Source of the DNA: Methanoregula sp. UBA154
Lineage (GTDB): Archaea > Halobacteriota > Methanomicrobia > Methanomicrobiales > Methanospirillaceae
Direction: 5' to 3'
Assembly: GCA_002502245.1 (NCBI GenBank)
Contig: DAPW01000005.1
Coordinates: 1,351-12,023 of the forward strand
DNA: 10,673 nt
A program made the translations under genes and the position numbers. The notes beneath the pieces were generated by a model. It searched no databases. It had not been told where the DNA came from and saw only the letters and a list, made by a program, of their open reading frames with translations. Within the stretch, counting starts at the first letter, position 1; every line of letters starts with the position of its first letter. Below, piece by piece: positions 1 to 6,355 of the stretch.

Positions 1-2
1 TA

Positions 3-1916
3 AAGGAGCAGATCGATGCAAAGGCCGGCGAGCTCCAGCGGAAGGAAGGTGAGCTTGCGGCCATGACCGGCCGGCAGTGTGCGGAGGATCTCGTAAACCT
101 CCTGGCATCCGTTGCGAAGTTCCACGCTTTGATCGCGGAGCATGAGAAGGCACGGGATTTCCGGAGGAAGGAGCGGGCGGAGCTCGATGCACGACAGAAA
201 GTGCTGGCGGAGAAGAAGCTCGCGTACAGCCGGCTCCTCCAGCAGCAGCAGAACCTCGTAAAGGAGAGGGACGCGGAGGAGAAGCAGGCAAAGAAACTCG
301 AGGTCCAGCTCGCCCTTATCGCGGACGAGGAGGCCGAGTACCGCCGGATAGAGAAGACCGCCGGCTCGTACGAGGCGCTCCGCCAGCGGATGGACGGGCT
401 CCGGGAGAAGAAGAGCGAATTCCTCCGGCGCAGCGCCGAACTCGGGTTCGCGGGCCGGGAGATCGCCGACCTTACCGCACGGATAGACAAGCAGCGGGCA
501 CAGATCAAGTCACTCGATATCGATCTGCAGAAGAAGGCGGAGTTCATTGCCCGGGTCCGGGCCGGCCTCGGCGCCGGGGAGATTGCGGAGGACCGGCTGG
601 AAACGGCCGTCAGCGAGCGGCTTGCGGCGATCAACAAACAGGCCGGCACCCTCGCTGCCCGGCTGGCGCAGTACCAGGACGAGCGGGAGAAGATCGCAGC
701 CGACCAGAGAACCATCCGCGAGGCCGGCGCAGACGGGATCTGCCCGCTCTGCCGGCAGAAACTGGGGGAGCACTTCGGGAGCATCGAGGCGGAGTTCAAT
801 GCCCGGCTGCAGGATCTTGAAAACAAGGCAGTTGCGGATTGTGCACGGCAGGAGAAACTCACGAAAGAGAAGGTCAGCATCGAGTCCCTGAAACCGGTGC
901 TCGCGTCGGTCCGCACCCTTGACGCAAAACTCCGGCAGAAGCCGGTGTACGAGGAGGAACTGGCCGGGCTTGAGGAGAAATGGACAAAGAAGGAACTGGC
1001 GCAGATGGAGATCTACGAAGTCCTTGCACAGCTCGGGTACGATGACGGGGAATTCAGGGGCTGCGAGCAGGAGACCGCCGCGGCGCAGAAGGTGCAGCTC
1101 CGCTTCATCGAGCTCGGGAAAAAGATCGGTCAGGGGCTTATGGTAAAACAGCACCTTGCCGGGATCACCGCAAAGATCGCGGAAAGAACCGCCGGGCTCG
1201 CAAAACTCGCTGACGAGATCAAAGCTGCCGCCTTTGATCCGGCAGCGGCCGTGAAACTCGACGCAGCAGTAACAGAGACCGAGGCTGCACTGAGAAACGA
1301 GGAGGTTCTCATAGCAACGGCAACCCGGGACCTCCGTTTCACCGAAGAGAAGATCGCGGAGTACAAAAAAGCACAGGATGAGATCGCCGCATTGCAGAAG
1401 CAGGCCGGCGAGCTCCGGGACGAGATCGAACTGCTGAAGCTCACCCGCTCCCTCATCGCCGAGTACGTGATCTACCTCATGCAGGTGGTCCGGAGCCGGC
1501 TCGAGGGCGAGGTGAGCCGGATCATCAGCGAGATCACGGGCGGCAGGTACGAGCAGGTGCTGCTGGACGAGGACTTCAACCTCCTCGTGCGGGACGTGGA
1601 CGAGGATTACCCCATCGAGCGCTTCAGCGGGGGCGAGCAGGACGACATCGCGGTTGCCCTGAGAATCGCCCTCTCCCGTTATCTCGCCGAGCTCCACCAG
1701 GTGCACGAGTCCACGTTCCTCATCTTCGACGAGATCTTCGGGAGCCAGGACGAGGAGCGGCGGAACAACCTCCTCACCGCGTTACGCACGCAGGAGTCCC
1801 GCTTTCCCCAGATCCTTCTCATCTCGCATATCGCGGAGATGCAGGGCGAGTTTGCCAATACGCTCGTCATCGAGATGGGGAGCGACAACGCGAGCCGGGT
1901 GCGGGCGGCGGAGTGA
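3..1916 (+). CDS. rad50: Rad50/SbcC-type SMC-like ATPase, DNA double-strand break repair (5' end outside window)
   Basis: This is the C-terminal part of a Rad50/SbcC-family ATPase, which with the Mre11 nuclease tethers and processes DNA double-strand ends in the cytoplasm. The frame is open from base 3, so the gene begins upstream and the ATG at 63 is internal; residue numbers here count from that ATG. Long, charged Glu/Lys/Arg/Gln-rich coiled-coil arms (about 1-210 and 240-470) flank a zinc-hook CPLC motif (Cys227, Cys230) that would coordinate zinc between two protomers. The C-terminal ATPase lobe carries the ABC signature FSGGEQ (521-526), Walker B ending in Asp556-Glu557, a D-loop-like GSQDEER and a switch His589. 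The N-terminal Walker A lobe is not in the window. The usual partner mre11 would be expected upstream but cannot be seen. The gene converges on the ABC operon with 65 bp between stops. A broken partial copy of its 3' end lies at 6007-6355. A bacterial-type SbcC name would fit equally well. Confidence 0.9.
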   Translation, partial: KEQIDAKAGELQRKEGELAAMTGRQCAEDLVNLLASVAKFHALIAEHEKARDFRRKERAELDARQKVLAEKKLAYSRLLQQQQNLVKERDAEEKQAKKLEVQLALIADEEAEYRRIEKTAGSYEALRQRMDGLREKKSEFLRRSAELGFAGREIADLTARIDKQRAQIKSLDIDLQKKAEFIARVRAGLGAGEIAEDRLETAVSERLAAINKQAGTLAARLAQYQDEREKIAADQRTIREAGADGICPLCRQKLGEHFGSIEAEFNARLQDLENKAVADCARQEKLTKEKVSIESLKPVLASVRTLDAKLRQKPVYEEELAGLEEKWTKKELAQMEIYEVLAQLGYDDGEFRGCEQETAAAQKVQLRFIELGKKIGQGLMVKQHLAGITAKIAERTAGLAKLADEIKAAAFDPAAAVKLDAAVTETEAALRNEEVLIATATRDLRFTEEKIAEYKKAQDEIAALQKQAGELRDEIELLKLTRSLIAEYVIYLMQVVRSRLEGEVSRIISEITGGRYEQVLLDEDFNLLVRDVDEDYPIERFSGGEQDDIAVALRIALSRYLAELHQVHESTFLIFDEIFGSQDEERRNNLLTALRTQESRFPQILLISHIAEMQGEFANTLVIEMGSDNASRVRAAE

Positions 1917-1924
1917 GAACGAAG

Positions 1925-1946
1925 GATCCGATACAAAAACCGGATC
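1925..1946. terminator. weak inverted repeat between convergent genes
   Basis: GATCCG (1925-1930) and CGGATC (1941-1946) form a 6-bp stem around an A-rich 10-nt loop in the 65-bp gap between rad50 and the convergent ABC operon. Read on the minus strand the loop supplies a run of five T, which could help end transcription of the operon. The stem is short and has no T-run after it on the plus strand, so a terminator role is only suggested by position. Confidence 0.25.
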
Positions 1947-1981
1947 AGGGCGGTCTCAAAGAAACGGAGCGGGATTCCGGG

Positions 1982-2659
1982 TCAGACGCCGGGATCCGGC
2001 ACGATCTTCCCGTCCTGCAGGTAGAGGATCCGGTCGAAGTACTGCCGGTGCCAGTCCTCGTGGGAGACCATCACCACGGTCTGCTTCAGCTCGCGGTTGA
2101 GCTTCCGGATCAGGTCCAGGATCAGGACCGAGTTCCGTGAATCGAGATTGGCGCAGGGCTCGTCGGCAAGGAGCAGCGCCGGGTTGTTCACGAGCGCCCG
2201 GGCAATGGCAACCCGCTGCTGCTCGCCACCCGACAGCTCGCCGGGGAGGAAATTGTACCGCTCTCTGAGCCCCACGAGCGAGAGGATATCCCGGCAGGCC
2301 CGGGTGCACTCCTTCACCGTCATCCCCCGCACCTTGGAGGGCAGGTAGATGTTCTCCTCGGCCGTCAGCTCCGGGACCAGCGCATAGTCCTGGAAGACAT
2401 ACCCGAGCCGGTTCAGGCGGAAGAGCGTCCGCTCCCGCTCCGAAAGCTTCGTGACATCCACGCCATCGATCACGAGCGTCCCGGCGCTCGGGCGGTCGAG
2501 GAGGCCGAGCAGGTGGAGCAGCGTGGACTTCCCGCTCCCGCTCGCACCCATCACCCCGACAAACTCGCCTTTTCTGATCTCGAGGTCAACGCCGTCCAGT
2601 GCCCGGACCTCCACGCTTCCCTTGCCGTAAATTTTCTGCAGGCCGCTTCCCCGGATCAT
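1982..2659 (-). CDS. ABC transporter ATP-binding protein, LolD/MacB type
   Basis: This 225-residue nucleotide-binding subunit, of normal length for the LolD/MacB/FtsE group, should hydrolyse ATP at the cytoplasmic membrane to drive the permease encoded just upstream. All ABC motifs are visible: Walker A GASGSGKST (38-46), Q-loop Gln90, signature LSGGEQQR (142-149), Walker B ending Asp166-Glu167, D-loop NLDS (171-174) and switch His200. The protein should therefore be catalytically competent. Its ATG lies 1 nt after the permease TAA, and an AGGGGA Shine-Dalgarno-like sequence overlaps that stop, so the two genes look translationally coupled. It is the last gene of a three-gene minus-strand operon. 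The family pairs with FtsX/MacB-fold permeases in export, lipoprotein handling or mechanotransmission rather than classical solute import. The substrate is unknown. Confidence 0.93.
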   Translation of the reverse strand: MIRGSGLQKIYGKGSVEVRALDGVDLEIRKGEFVGVMGASGSGKSTLLHLLGLLDRPSAGTLVIDGVDVTKLSERERTLFRLNRLGYVFQDYALVPELTAEENIYLPSKVRGMTVKECTRACRDILSLVGLRERYNFLPGELSGGEQQRVAIARALVNNPALLLADEPCANLDSRNSVLILDLIRKLNRELKQTVVMVSHEDWHRQYFDRILYLQDGKIVPDPGV

Positions 2660-2660
2660 G

Positions 2661-3863
2661 TTATCCCCTTATTGCCGAGAGGATCTCCTCCCGGGTGGTC
2701 AGCCATGACGGAACATAGCCGGCGATCAGCGATACAACGAACAGGCTTGCGACCGACTGGACCACGAGTCCGGTGTCGAGGAGCGGTGCAACCGGCCCGC
2801 CCGGGAAGACCAGCGGGTACACGGCCAGGTACTGGAGCAAGGCAAGGAGCAGGGCGCAGCCGGCGATCGTGCCGCAGGTGCAGATGAAGAGCGCCTGGAA
2901 GATGTAGGACTTGATGATGATCCTGCGGTCAATCCCGATCGCCTGCAGGATCCCGATCTGCTTGCGGCGGTATACGATGGAAATGAAGATGACGATGAAG
3001 ATCACCACCACCGCGATTACCAGGCTCACGACCGTGCTGATGAAGTTGATGATCCCAAAGGACCCCACAATGGACTGCAGGAAATCCGCGGACTTGTCCT
3101 CCCAGGTCCAGATCTTCTCCTGGACACCATACTGCATAAGGAGAATGCGCATTGCATCCTCGTCCCCGGTGGTCCGCGTCCGGACAAGGATCTGGCTGGC
3201 TTCATCCTCCCTTCCCAGCACGTCCATGAGGTCCTTTCGCACAATGAACGCATTGCTGTCAGATCCTGCGGTCCCGGTATCCACGATCCCCTTGACGCGG
3301 AACTGCCGGGTCACGCCGTTCCGGAACGTGACATCCACCATCTTGCCCACCTCAACACCCCCGAGTGTCGGGGTCCGGTCCACGTCCAGTTCCCTGCTCC
3401 CGGCAAGCGTGTCCCCGATCAGGATCTGGCCGGTATCGCCCTCGCCAAGGTAGTCCCCGCTCACGATGCCGGTGTGGACCTTCAGGACCTCCGGTTCGCT
3501 CGCCGGGTCGATCGCAATGAGGAGCGGTGTTGTGGACTTTCCTTTGTATACAACCGTTGCACCGGCAGCGTACCGTGGCGTGGATGCGACAACCCCCGGC
3601 ACCCGGTTGATCTTCTGCACGAGTTTTGTCGCATCGCCGATAACCGGCGTATTCTCCCGGGGTTCAATGACGAGGTTGCCGTAGCTGTAATCGATCGTCT
3701 GCTGGTTGAAGAGCACGACAACACCCGCGATGATGGAGGGAAGGAAGATGAGGTTGACAAAGACCATCGCGATGATCATGATGGTCAGGAGCAGGGTCCC
3801 CTTGTTTCCCCGGCTGATGAGGCGCGATGCAAGGAACAGGGCGACCTGCTCTTCCTCAAGCAT
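2661..3863 (-). CDS. ABC transporter permease, FtsX/MacB fold
   Basis: This 400-residue membrane subunit has the MacB/FtsX layout. One transmembrane helix near the N terminus (about 22-50) is followed by a large extracytoplasmic domain (about 52-265), resembling a MacB periplasmic core. Three further helices follow (about 270-297, 320-347 and 365-387). The RRKQIGILQAIG stretch (299-310) after the second helix is the conserved cytoplasmic coupling region of FtsX-domain permeases. Family knowledge says such permeases form dimers with a LolD-like ATPase and transmit ATP-driven motion to the outside domain. The start codon overlaps the stop of the upstream CARDB-protein gene by 8 nt (3856-3863), and the ATPase gene follows 1 nt after the stop, so the three genes are almost certainly co-transcribed. 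The substrate cannot be read from the sequence; the CARDB protein is the obvious candidate partner. Confidence 0.92.
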   Translation of the reverse strand: MLEEEQVALFLASRLISRGNKGTLLLTIMIIAMVFVNLIFLPSIIAGVVVLFNQQTIDYSYGNLVIEPRENTPVIGDATKLVQKINRVPGVVASTPRYAAGATVVYKGKSTTPLLIAIDPASEPEVLKVHTGIVSGDYLGEGDTGQILIGDTLAGSRELDVDRTPTLGGVEVGKMVDVTFRNGVTRQFRVKGIVDTGTAGSDSNAFIVRKDLMDVLGREDEASQILVRTRTTGDEDAMRILLMQYGVQEKIWTWEDKSADFLQSIVGSFGIINFISTVVSLVIAVVVIFIVIFISIVYRRKQIGILQAIGIDRRIIIKSYIFQALFICTCGTIAGCALLLALLQYLAVYPLVFPGGPVAPLLDTGLVVQSVASLFVVSLIAGYVPSWLTTREEILSAIRG

Positions 3864-5094
3864 TGCTGCTTCCCTTGTTCTTCAGCACAAAATACCAGTA
3901 CCCGGCACCGGCACAGACGAGAAGAATGAGCAGACCGAAAAGGACGGGACCGGTCGCGTCCCCGTCAAGCACGGTCATACGGAGCGTCTCGTTCTGCGTG
4001 CGGACGCCGTAATCGTCCTCGTACTGCACGAGGAGGTTGTAGGTATAGGTGCCGGGATCCGTTGCCTGGAGAGCAAAGACCGCCGGAGCATCGGTATCCG
4101 GCTCGATCGTCCCCACGTAGGCATCGTGGCTCCCGGCCATCGGGAGATCGATGGTGGCCTTGACCGAGTTCGCGTTATCCGTGCCGGTGTTCTCGAGCCG
4201 GATCACGAGCGTGACCTGGTCGCCTTTTTTGATCCGGACGGGATCGGTCGACAGGGAGGCGATGCCGATCTTTGCGCTGCCCCGGACAGGGATCCCCAGC
4301 ATCTCGGTCTGGGTATTGATGGTTCCGTCAGCATTGGCATAGGTGAGCGTCAGGAGAACCCGGTTTAAGCCTAACGGTGTTTTCTTGTCCGAGAAGAAGA
4401 CCATGTCCAGCGTGGTATTCTCACCCCGGGCAAGCTCGCCGATGTGATACGTTCCCGGGGTTTTCGGGATGATGGATGTGGTCGTTGCGTCGACGACAAC
4501 CGTTATCTCGTCTGCCCGGGAAAGGCCGTTATTGTTCAGGATAACACGGACGGGGATCTCATCCCCGGGGTTCACGCTCTCCGGCACCGTCTTGAGTACG
4601 GTCAGGGCAGGTTTTTTCAGGAGGGCGATTTGGGTATTCACGTTCACCGGTACCGGCTGCCGGACGCTCTGGCCCCCGGTCACATCAATCCAGATCTCCG
4701 GGAAGTAGATGCCGTCCTTTGCCGGGGCCCGGATGAGGAACGTGATGGGAACAGACTGGCCGGGGCCGATGGCGCCGATGCGCTTGTAATTGCCCGAGAT
4801 GACCTCCACGTCCCGTGAATCGAGCTGCACGCTCTCGATATTGACCCCGATGTCGGTATCCTTCGTGCTCGCGAATGTGCCGCCGGACTGGATCCCGGTG
4901 TTCTCCCGGATGGTTGAGGAGGATGCCGTGTTCCGGATGATGGCGGTGATCGTCCCTATGTCGCCCGGCTGCAGTACGGCAGGCGTGATCGTGTAATCGG
5001 CAACCATGACCGTGGGGCCTTCCGCGCTTACCGGGATGGCGAGGAGGAAGAAGGCAGCAATAAGGCATGCAGGAACAAGACAGGTGTATTGCAT
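3856..5094 (-). CDS. secreted, membrane-anchored CARDB/S-layer-like (COG1361-type) protein
   Basis: The product is 412 residues from the ATG at 5094. A signal peptide is evident: hydrophobic residues about 5-22, then a VSA cleavage-like site near 22-24. Three beta-rich Ig-like segments follow (about 28-155, 160-270 and 275-378), with recurring 'PGD/KGD ... V...L.N.G' patterns typical of CARDB/COG1361 domains. A C-terminal transmembrane helix (about 383-404) ends in a short basic tail, so the bulk should sit outside the cell anchored by its C terminus. I chose this start because it places the signal peptide at the N terminus and a GGAG lies 11 nt upstream. The frame stays open to an ATG at 5244, but the extra 50 residues look non-coding. 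It is the first gene of the ABC operon, overlapping the permease gene by 8 nt, which suggests it works with the transporter as an extracytoplasmic adaptor or client. The exact role is unknown. Confidence 0.85.
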   Translation of the reverse strand: MQYTCLVPACLIAAFFLLAIPVSAEGPTVMVADYTITPAVLQPGDIGTITAIIRNTASSSTIRENTGIQSGGTFASTKDTDIGVNIESVQLDSRDVEVISGNYKRIGAIGPGQSVPITFLIRAPAKDGIYFPEIWIDVTGGQSVRQPVPVNVNTQIALLKKPALTVLKTVPESVNPGDEIPVRVILNNNGLSRADEITVVVDATTTSIIPKTPGTYHIGELARGENTTLDMVFFSDKKTPLGLNRVLLTLTYANADGTINTQTEMLGIPVRGSAKIGIASLSTDPVRIKKGDQVTLVIRLENTGTDNANSVKATIDLPMAGSHDAYVGTIEPDTDAPAVFALQATDPGTYTYNLLVQYEDDYGVRTQNETLRMTVLDGDATGPVLFGLLILLVCAGAGYWYFVLKNKGSSNA

Positions 5095-5105
5095 AGGATC
5101 GGTAG

Positions 5106-5149
5106 CTCCGTTGTGTCCCGGTGAGATTGTGAACGGGATGCGCAATAAG
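5106..5149 (-). promoter_or_regulatory. candidate promoter and ribosome-binding site of the CARDB/ABC operon
   Basis: On the minus strand, a CTTATTG element (5143-5149) is a possible TATA-like BoxA that would place a start about 25 nt downstream, near 5118. A GGAG (5106-5109) then lies 11 nt before the chosen ATG at 5094. The element is a poor match to the archaeal TTTAWATA consensus, so this is a positional suggestion. Confidence 0.3.
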
Positions 5150-5277
5150 GATTGTGACTGTACAACCCGGGAGCTGGCCGGATGGGTGAGCATTGCGTTG
5201 CCGGGGCTGGTTGTCTGCATGAGCTCAGGCGTGTGCAGACACAAAGGCAGGTCACCGGTACCCGGCCGGGAACAGGG

Positions 5278-5308
5278 AAAAAACCCGGCCTGGTCCCGTG
5301 GCGTGGCC
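5278..5308 (-). terminator. oligo-T terminator after the SOUL gene
   Basis: On the minus strand a run of six T (5278-5283) lies about 30 nt after the SOUL stop codon. It is preceded by GC-rich sequence that can pair weakly (GGCC at 5305-5308 with GGCC at 5287-5290). Archaeal RNA polymerase terminates at oligo-T tracts, so this is a reasonable end for the SOUL transcript and would separate it from the downstream ABC operon. Confidence 0.45.
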
Positions 5309-5313
5309 GTTTC

Positions 5314-5904
5314 TTAACGCCGTACCTCAATCCCGACTTCGTTCCGCCGCAGGAACCCGGGAACCCAGGGCGGATCGTACCGCATCAGGAACGGCCGGCC
5401 TTCCGGGATAATCCCGGCATTTTTCAGCCCGTCCTCAAGCCGCACCGCTGCCGCATCAATATCCTGCCGGGGTGCATATCCCGAAAAGCGGATAACCGCG
5501 ATCTCGCGTTCCGGAATCGTCACGATCCGTACCCGGCTGTCCGTTGGATCCGGGATCTCCTCCCGGGATTTTCCCGCGGGCATCACAAACGATATTGATC
5601 CCGCATCGGATACTACCGGTGCGGTCATCGGGATCTTCTGTGAGGTGAGGACGGGAGCGGTCATCGGGATGGTATCCCGTGCTTTGTTGCTGCCGGAGAT
5701 GTATGCAAAGAGCAGGTTGAAACCGGCATCGTCCACGTCGCTATCAGCCGTTGCAAGTACCAGCGGGGGGTAGTGCCGGAACTCGATCTCCCCCGTCTTT
5801 CCGGTAACCGTGTAGGGTAGTTTCTCGGCAGCAGACCGGGTCAGCAGCAGGGCCACCAGCACGACGAGGACAATGACTGACGCCCCCGGAACACAGGTAT
5901 GCAT
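5314..5904 (-). CDS. SOUL-family heme-binding protein, N-terminally membrane anchored
   Basis: The product is 196 residues from the ATG at 5904. A hydrophobic segment (about 8-22) acts as an uncleaved signal or membrane anchor, followed by a SOUL/HEBP domain (about 28-194). Family hallmarks are two IPMTAPV motifs (79-85 and 91-97), a GYAPRQD segment near 142-148 and the C-terminal RYDPPW...FLRRNEV motif (about 175-190). SOUL proteins bind heme or related tetrapyrroles in characterised eukaryotic members; the function of archaeal members is not established. The domain would face outside the membrane. The frame stays open upstream to 6144, but that extension is antisense to the rad50 remnant and mirrors the antisense frame of the real rad50, so it is not part of the protein. 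No clear Shine-Dalgarno precedes 5904; a TTTTTTA tract 24-30 nt upstream fits a short-leader or leaderless transcript. No cofactor-related gene is adjacent. Confidence 0.87.
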   Translation of the reverse strand: MHTCVPGASVIVLVVLVALLLTRSAAEKLPYTVTGKTGEIEFRHYPPLVLATADSDVDDAGFNLLFAYISGSNKARDTIPMTAPVLTSQKIPMTAPVVSDAGSISFVMPAGKSREEIPDPTDSRVRIVTIPEREIAVIRFSGYAPRQDIDAAAVRLEDGLKNAGIIPEGRPFLMRYDPPWVPGFLRRNEVGIEVRR

Positions 5905-5927
5905 ACAACCCAATGGAATAATGCAGG

Positions 5928-5935
5928 TAAAAAAG
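5928..5935 (-). promoter_or_regulatory. candidate BoxA of the SOUL gene
   Basis: On the minus strand CTTTTTTA (5928-5935) lies 24-31 nt before the ATG at 5904, the usual BoxA distance for a leaderless archaeal transcript. The sequence around the ATG has no Shine-Dalgarno, which agrees with this. The T-rich element is only a partial match to the consensus. Confidence 0.3.
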
Positions 5936-6006
5936 TTTGGATGCTGGATCCGGTTTAAGGAGACCGTGTTGAAGGGTGCGTGGCTGCGTTCCGGGGAAGA
6001 GAATAA

Positions 6007-6355
6007 TTCCCGGTATTCTCCCGGGTCCGTGACGTGGACAACGAATTTCCCCTCGAGCGCTTCAGCGGCGGGGAGCAGGACGACATCGCGGTCGCGCTGA
6101 GAATCGCCCTCTCGCGCTACCTTGCCGAGCTCCACCAGGTGCACGAGTCCACGTTCCTCATCTTCGACGAGATCTTCGGGAGCCAGTACGAGGAGCGGAG
6201 GAACAACCTCCTCACCGCGTTATGCACGAGAGGCGTCCCGTTTCTTACGGATCCTCACCATCTCCCACACCGGCGGGATACAGGGCGGATCTGAGCGCAC
6301 GCCCGTCATCGGTACGGGAGCAGACAACGCGGGCCGGGTCCGGGATGCCGTATGA
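6007..6355 (+). pseudogene. frameshifted 3'-end remnant of a rad50/sbcC-type gene
   Basis: This stretch corresponds to the last roughly 110 codons of the rad50 gene at 3-1916. It includes the ABC signature FSGGEQDD, the Walker B segment ending in Asp-Glu and the D-loop-like GSQYEERR. An in-frame TAA at 6004 bounds it on the left. The first part reads in the frame that includes GTG 6034. After the equivalent of TALR (here TALC, about 6227) a net +1 shift moves the remaining homology (ISHTGGIQG ... NAGRVRDAV) into the next frame, ending at the TGA 6353-6355. No coiled coil, zinc hook or Walker A lobe is present, so it cannot make a working Rad50. Over about 170 nt the match to the intact gene is about 94% by eye. 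It may come from a tandem paralogue or a transferred allele rather than a simple recent copy of the neighbour. Confidence 0.85.

Noticed and set aside
510..1706. 398-codon minus-strand open frame opposite rad50
   Set aside because: It is a shadow created by GC-rich codon use on the plus strand: Leu/Val/Asp/Cys-rich without domains, and the plus strand encodes clear Rad50 motifs.
5095..5244. 50-residue N-terminal extension of the CARDB protein
   Set aside because: It would bury the signal peptide; the ATG at 5094 has a GGAG upstream and starts directly before the hydrophobic segment.
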